DNA from: CAZSMK01 sp964608095 | Lineage (GTDB): Bacteria > Sumerlaeota > Sumerlaeia > MWCT01 > JAGHBZ01 | Direction: 5' to 3' | Assembly: GCA_964608095.1 (NCBI GenBank) | Contig: CAZSMK010000011.1 | Coordinates: 120,516-184,515, forward strand | Length of the DNA stretch: 64,000 bases | Shown here: positions 63,996-64,000 of the stretch, in pieces | Numbering within the stretch: position 1 is the first letter of the stretch | Layout: the number at the start of each line of letters is the position of its first letter | Made by a program: the position numbers and the translations under genes | Notes under the pieces: model-generated | What the model was told of the DNA's origin: nothing | The model's database searches: none | The model's input: the letters and a program-made list of their open reading frames with translations, nothing else

Positions 63996-64000
63996 CTCCT

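Overview
The window (about 44% GC by eye) reads as chromosomal DNA from an uncultured-type, Gram-negative, probably anaerobic or microaerophilic bacterium. Evidence for this is a superoxide reductase rather than SOD or catalase, YidC/YidD, lipobox lipoproteins, an OsmY-like BON protein, and a type II pseudopilin. A pilin-like C-terminal domain fused to another protein, a DUF6599/DUF362 pair and a five-bladed-propeller glycosidase-like protein suggest the PVC/Omnitrophota/Sumerlaeota/Hydrogenedentota neighbourhood. That placement is inference from family habits, not from a marker tree.

Layout. 1-8 kb, minus strand: a Rieske start, a phosphoribosyltransferase, then a tight run (TrkA-C anchor, P-loop kinase, nicotinate phosphoribosyltransferase, PolX, NAD-dependent ligase LigA, metallo-beta-lactamase-fold hydrolase) that couples NAD salvage to DNA repair. 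8-14 kb, minus: PEP synthase cut by one in-frame amber codon, a D-2-hydroxyacid dehydrogenase, a NifX-like/zinc-ribbon protein, Hsp20, a small membrane protein and a BON-domain protein. 14-18 kb, plus: a response regulator-AraC fusion with its PAS histidine kinase, a lone receiver and superoxide reductase. 18-20.5 kb: a TreT-like glycosyltransferase and a REP-associated tyrosine transposase (RAYT) in a cloud of GTAG-footed palindromes, some of them inside the transposase gene itself. 20.5-31.4 kb, plus: a DUF1460 amidase-like protein, a coiled-coil lipoprotein, a double PRC-barrel protein, a three-gene split LigD (phosphoesterase, ligase, polymerase) without Ku, a CBS site-2 protease, then a lipoprotein / Tat DUF362 / propeller triad.

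31.4-38 kb: three tRNAs (Arg-TCG, Arg-CCG, His-GTG), an SDR epimerase, a pseudopilin, a membrane histidine kinase, and the haem genes hemC and cobA-hemD. 38-42 kb: YjbQ and rnpA-yidD-yidC-jag (rpmH is missing). 42-48.5 kb: a GT-C glycosyltransferase with a PA14-like tail, QueG, an ABC-2 permease, Apt, tRNA-Arg(CCT), and an ECF sigma/anti-sigma pair. 48.8-54.2 kb: a surface-polysaccharide cluster (coiled-coil methyltransferase and two GT4 proteins, one a double domain). 54.4-59.3 kb: groES-groEL-dnaK-rpoZ and a CheY-like receiver. 59.4-64 kb: a large secreted protein with a pilin-like C-terminus, a GHMP sugar kinase, a xylose-isomerase-like TIM barrel, and a 27-bp inverted repeat at the window edge.

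The most unusual items are the RAYT gene carrying its own REP hairpins in frame with an adjacent 28-bp-period array, the amber-interrupted ppsA, the split Ku-less LigD operon, the pilin-domain fusion, and the IGLxHL-repeat methyltransferase. No clearly new defence or mobile system beyond the RAYT/REP locus was found.
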